Origin: Undibacterium paludis
Lineage (GTDB): Bacteria > Pseudomonadota > Gammaproteobacteria > Burkholderiales > Burkholderiaceae_D
DNA: 64,000 nucleotides
Reading direction: 5' to 3'
NCBI RefSeq assembly: GCF_022568815.1
Contig: NZ_JAKZHX010000011.1
Coordinates: 62,001-126,000 of the forward strand
In this document: one piece after another, positions 62,019-64,000 of the stretch
How positions within the stretch are numbered: position 1 is the stretch's first letter
Layout: every line of letters begins with the position of its first letter
Made by a program: the position numbers and the translations under genes
Notes under the pieces: generated by a model
The model's database searches: none
The model's input: the letters and a program-made list of their open reading frames with translations, nothing else
Told to the model about the DNA's origin: nothing

Positions 62019-62735
62019 TTAAAGCTGGCGCTGTACCAGCCAGTTTGCCAGCAGACGATTCACTTCGGGTGCACGCTCCAGCACGGACATGTGGCCACAG
62101 TCTTCGACGACATGAAGTTCTGCATCTGGCAAGCCTGTAGCCAGTTTTTCTGCTTCATCCATGCTGCGCATCTGGTCATTGCCGCTGGCGATCACCATGG
62201 CCGGGCAGGTAATGTCGGCCAGCTGTGCATGGCCATCAAGACGTTGTATGCCCAACTGCCGCAGGAAGACTTCTTTGCCCAGTGCCAGCGACATGGCCTG
62301 CAAGTGATTGAGCAAAGCCATATTGTCCTGGCGCAGCGGGTGCAGGGCGCGTCGTAACGCCGTCATGGTTTGCCCCTTGTAAGGGTAGGTAGTCAGCATG
62401 CGTATCTGTTGCTGGTTACGGGCGATTTCATCTGCCGTACTAGCCCGTGCCGAGGTGTTGAGCAAGACCAGGCCAGTCAGCCCCTCCCCTTCCTGTCGAT
62501 TGCGTGTCAGCCAGGCAAGCTGGCGAGCTACATAGCCGCCCAAAGAAAACCCGATGACGATGCAATTGGCTGGCAGGTCAGGCAGGATGCGTTGCGCCAT
62601 GCTTTCGACACTATCGCCCTGGCTCAGGTCAGCGAAGTGAATTTGCCCCAGTTTTTCTAGATCAGGCAAGACTTCGCTCCATAAGCTGGCATCACACATG
62701 AAACCGGGGATCAGCAGGAATTGGCGCGAGGACAT
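62019..62735 (-). CDS. Alpha/beta hydrolase
   Basis: 238 residues from an ATG at 62735; a TTG at 62753 is possible. LLIPGFMCDASLW (oxyanion), GFSLGGYVARQLAW (nucleophile Ser), ASGNDQMRSMDEA (Asp) and EDCGHMSVLERAP (His) form the catalytic set. It resembles pimeloyl-ester or 3-oxoadipate enol-lactone hydrolase-like proteins; substrate unknown. It converges with the cyclodeaminase gene (2 bases between) and follows the small acidic gene. Confidence 0.88.
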   Translation of the reverse strand: MSSRQFLLIPGFMCDASLWSEVLPDLEKLGQIHFADLSQGDSVESMAQRILPDLPANCIVIGFSLGGYVARQLAWLTRNRQEGEGLTGLVLLNTSARASTADEIARNQQQIRMLTTYPYKGQTMTALRRALHPLRQDNMALLNHLQAMSLALGKEVFLRQLGIQRLDGHAQLADITCPAMVIASGNDQMRSMDEAEKLATGLPDAELHVVEDCGHMSVLERAPEVNRLLANWLVQRQL

Positions 62736-62764
62736 GGACGGTGATTCAGACAAAGAGGCGTATC

Positions 62765-63067
62765 CTATTTTTTCTTCAGGTTCTGCAACAGGCTGTTGAC
62801 TTGTTCGCTCAGAGGTATGCCATGCTGGCGCAATAACTGCACATGCAAGACCAGGTTTTCCAGCACCAGCTTTGCCGCTACTGCCAACAAGGTTACTTGT
62901 CTGTCTTCATTGCTGAAGTTTTCCATGGCGTCGGCCATGTCGCATAAATGGCGAGCGGTGATGGCGCGCAGTTCATCTTCTTCGAAGGGCAGGTCAGCAA
63001 AATCAATGGGATCTTCCTGTTCAACTTCCTTCATCAGTTCTTGCAGTTGTTCTGGTGTGATGGACAT
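62765..63067 (-). CDS. Small acidic helical protein, unknown function
   Basis: 100 residues: an acidic N-terminal half (EEVEQEDPIDFADLPFEEDE-like, here KEVEQEDPIDFADLPFEEDE) and helices with Leu repeats (LLAVAAKLVLENLVLHVQLL). AAGGGCAGCT precedes the ATG. No signal, membrane helix or known motif. It is 29 bases before the alpha/beta hydrolase gene on the same strand and may be cotranscribed. Confidence 0.65.
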   Translation of the reverse strand: MSITPEQLQELMKEVEQEDPIDFADLPFEEDELRAITARHLCDMADAMENFSNEDRQVTLLAVAAKLVLENLVLHVQLLRQHGIPLSEQVNSLLQNLKKK

Positions 63068-63153
63068 AGCTGCCCTTGAAAATAATGGACCTGGCTTTGT
63101 GCCATTCCTCTATTCTCATTCTAGCCTGCTTTTGAGTTGCCTGAATACGGCCT

Positions 63154-64000
63154 TCATTTTTTGATCGATACAGCAAACACAGCCAGCCCGCCCAGTGCCA
63201 ACAATGCGCCCAGCCAGCCGGTCGAGGTCCAGCCATATCCCATGGTGATGACGACGCCACCCAGCCAGGCACCAAGTGCATTGGCTACATTGAATGCAGA
63301 ATGATTCAGGGCGGCAGCCAGGGTTTGTGCCTTGCCTGCCACATCCATCAGGCGTATCTGCAAGGCTGGGCCGATGGCGACCAGGGTACCCAGCAAAAAT
63401 ACCCAGATGATTGCTGAGATGGCATAGGTCATCGCGAAAGAAACGCCACCCAGTACCAGCGCACTCCATAGCAGCAGTCCCGCGATGGTATGCAGCAGAT
63501 TTTTATCCGCCAGACGTGCGCCCAGCATGCTGCCCACGACCATGCCGACACCAAACAGTGACAGGACCAGGGGGATGCTGCCTGAAGGTAATTTCGTGAC
63601 TTCAGTAAGTAGGGGTTTAATATAACTGAACACCGCAAACATGCCACCAAAGCCGACTGCGCCTATGCCCAGTGTGAACCAGACCTGCCTGCTGGCCAGC
63701 GCTGCCAGTTCACTTTTGGGGCTTGCCCCTTTTTCTGCAGCCACCTCCGGCACAGTGAAGTAGATTGCCACGCTGCCGAGTGCAGCCAGGGAAGCGACAA
63801 AAACATAAGCAGCTTGCCAGCCCCAAACCTGTCCCAGCCAGGTTGCAGCAGGTACGCCAAGCAGGGTGGAACTGGTCAAACCCAGGATGACCAGGCCTAC
63901 TGCAGTGGCGCGCATTTGCGGTGCGACCATATTCGCGGCAAGCAGCGTGGCGACTCCAAAGTAGGCACCGTGAGGCAAGCCAGCAATAAAGCGCAGGATA
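63154..64000 (-). CDS. MFS transporter, C-terminal part (runs off right edge)
   Basis: The frame enters from the right edge reading LRFIAGLPHGAYFGVATLLA and continues for about 280 residues with at least eight membrane helices. It looks like the AraJ/YdhP-type drug or sugar efflux MFS group (GLPHGAYFGV, VGFGGMFAVFSYIKPLL, LLGTLVAIGPALQIRLMDVAG, NHSAFNVANALGAWLGG). An internal ATG at 63978 is not the true start. Substrate unknown. Confidence 0.88.
   Translation of the reverse strand, partial: ILRFIAGLPHGAYFGVATLLAANMVAPQMRATAVGLVILGLTSSTLLGVPAATWLGQVWGWQAAYVFVASLAALGSVAIYFTVPEVAAEKGASPKSELAALASRQVWFTLGIGAVGFGGMFAVFSYIKPLLTEVTKLPSGSIPLVLSLFGVGMVVGSMLGARLADKNLLHTIAGLLLWSALVLGGVSFAMTYAISAIIWVFLLGTLVAIGPALQIRLMDVAGKAQTLAAALNHSAFNVANALGAWLGGVVITMGYGWTSTGWLGALLALGGLAVFAVSIKK

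Overview
The window looks like chromosomal DNA of a betaproteobacterium of the order Burkholderiales, most likely family Oxalobacteraceae (Undibacterium-like). This is inferred from gene content: a DksA without its zinc-ribbon cysteines, the dapF-DUF484-xerC operon, a fused indolepyruvate ferredoxin oxidoreductase of about 1,200 residues, an HTH-citrate synthase, and long palindromic intergenic repeats. I saw no rRNA or tRNA genes, transposases, prophage genes or CRISPR array.

Layout. 0-3 kb is a metal-homeostasis block on the minus strand: a Fur/Zur-type regulator with a CobW GTPase, dksA, a small His/Cys protein and the start of a TonB receptor. 3-16 kb holds a PhoX-like phosphatase, an OmpA-family protein, the xerC operon, a chemoreceptor with a C-terminal sensor, and the ferredoxin oxidoreductase. 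16-25 kb holds small regulators, an acyltransferase, and an aspartate/glutamate block: solute-binding protein, LysR regulator, symporter, aspartase and a tandem racemase. 25-27 kb is a retron: a reverse transcriptase gene preceded by a foldable msr-msd RNA locus whose a1/a2 ends pair. 27-43 kb is mixed housekeeping and accessory DNA: PhoD phosphatase, EamA exporter, YceI, CtlX hydrolase, three adjacent GyrI-like genes, regulators and hydrolases. It also carries two of the three long palindromic repeats.

43-50 kb is the most unusual stretch. Around a cold-shock gene lie four copies of a short hairpin with an invariant TATCT loop and compensated stem changes. Next comes a tightly packed six-gene plus-strand operon: WGR/leucine-rich protein, ATP-grasp enzyme, HAD phosphatase, alkaline-phosphatase-superfamily hydrolase and two different radical SAM enzymes. 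Five of the six match the Salmonella STM4015-STM4011 families, whose biochemistry I do not know to be established. A TonB receptor follows. The gene set resembles a pathway that modifies a peptide, protein or small metabolite, but the substrate cannot be read from the sequence.

53-64 kb holds the HTH-citrate synthase divergent from a CoA-transferase of unusual domain order, an Rrf2-like regulator, a branched-chain-type binding protein with a GcvA-like LysR, and an operon of GATase hydrolase, D-amino-acid dehydrogenase and ornithine-cyclodeaminase-family protein. It ends with an alpha/beta hydrolase, a small acidic protein and a truncated MFS transporter. The best leads are the STM401x-type operon, the retron and the csp-linked hairpin family.
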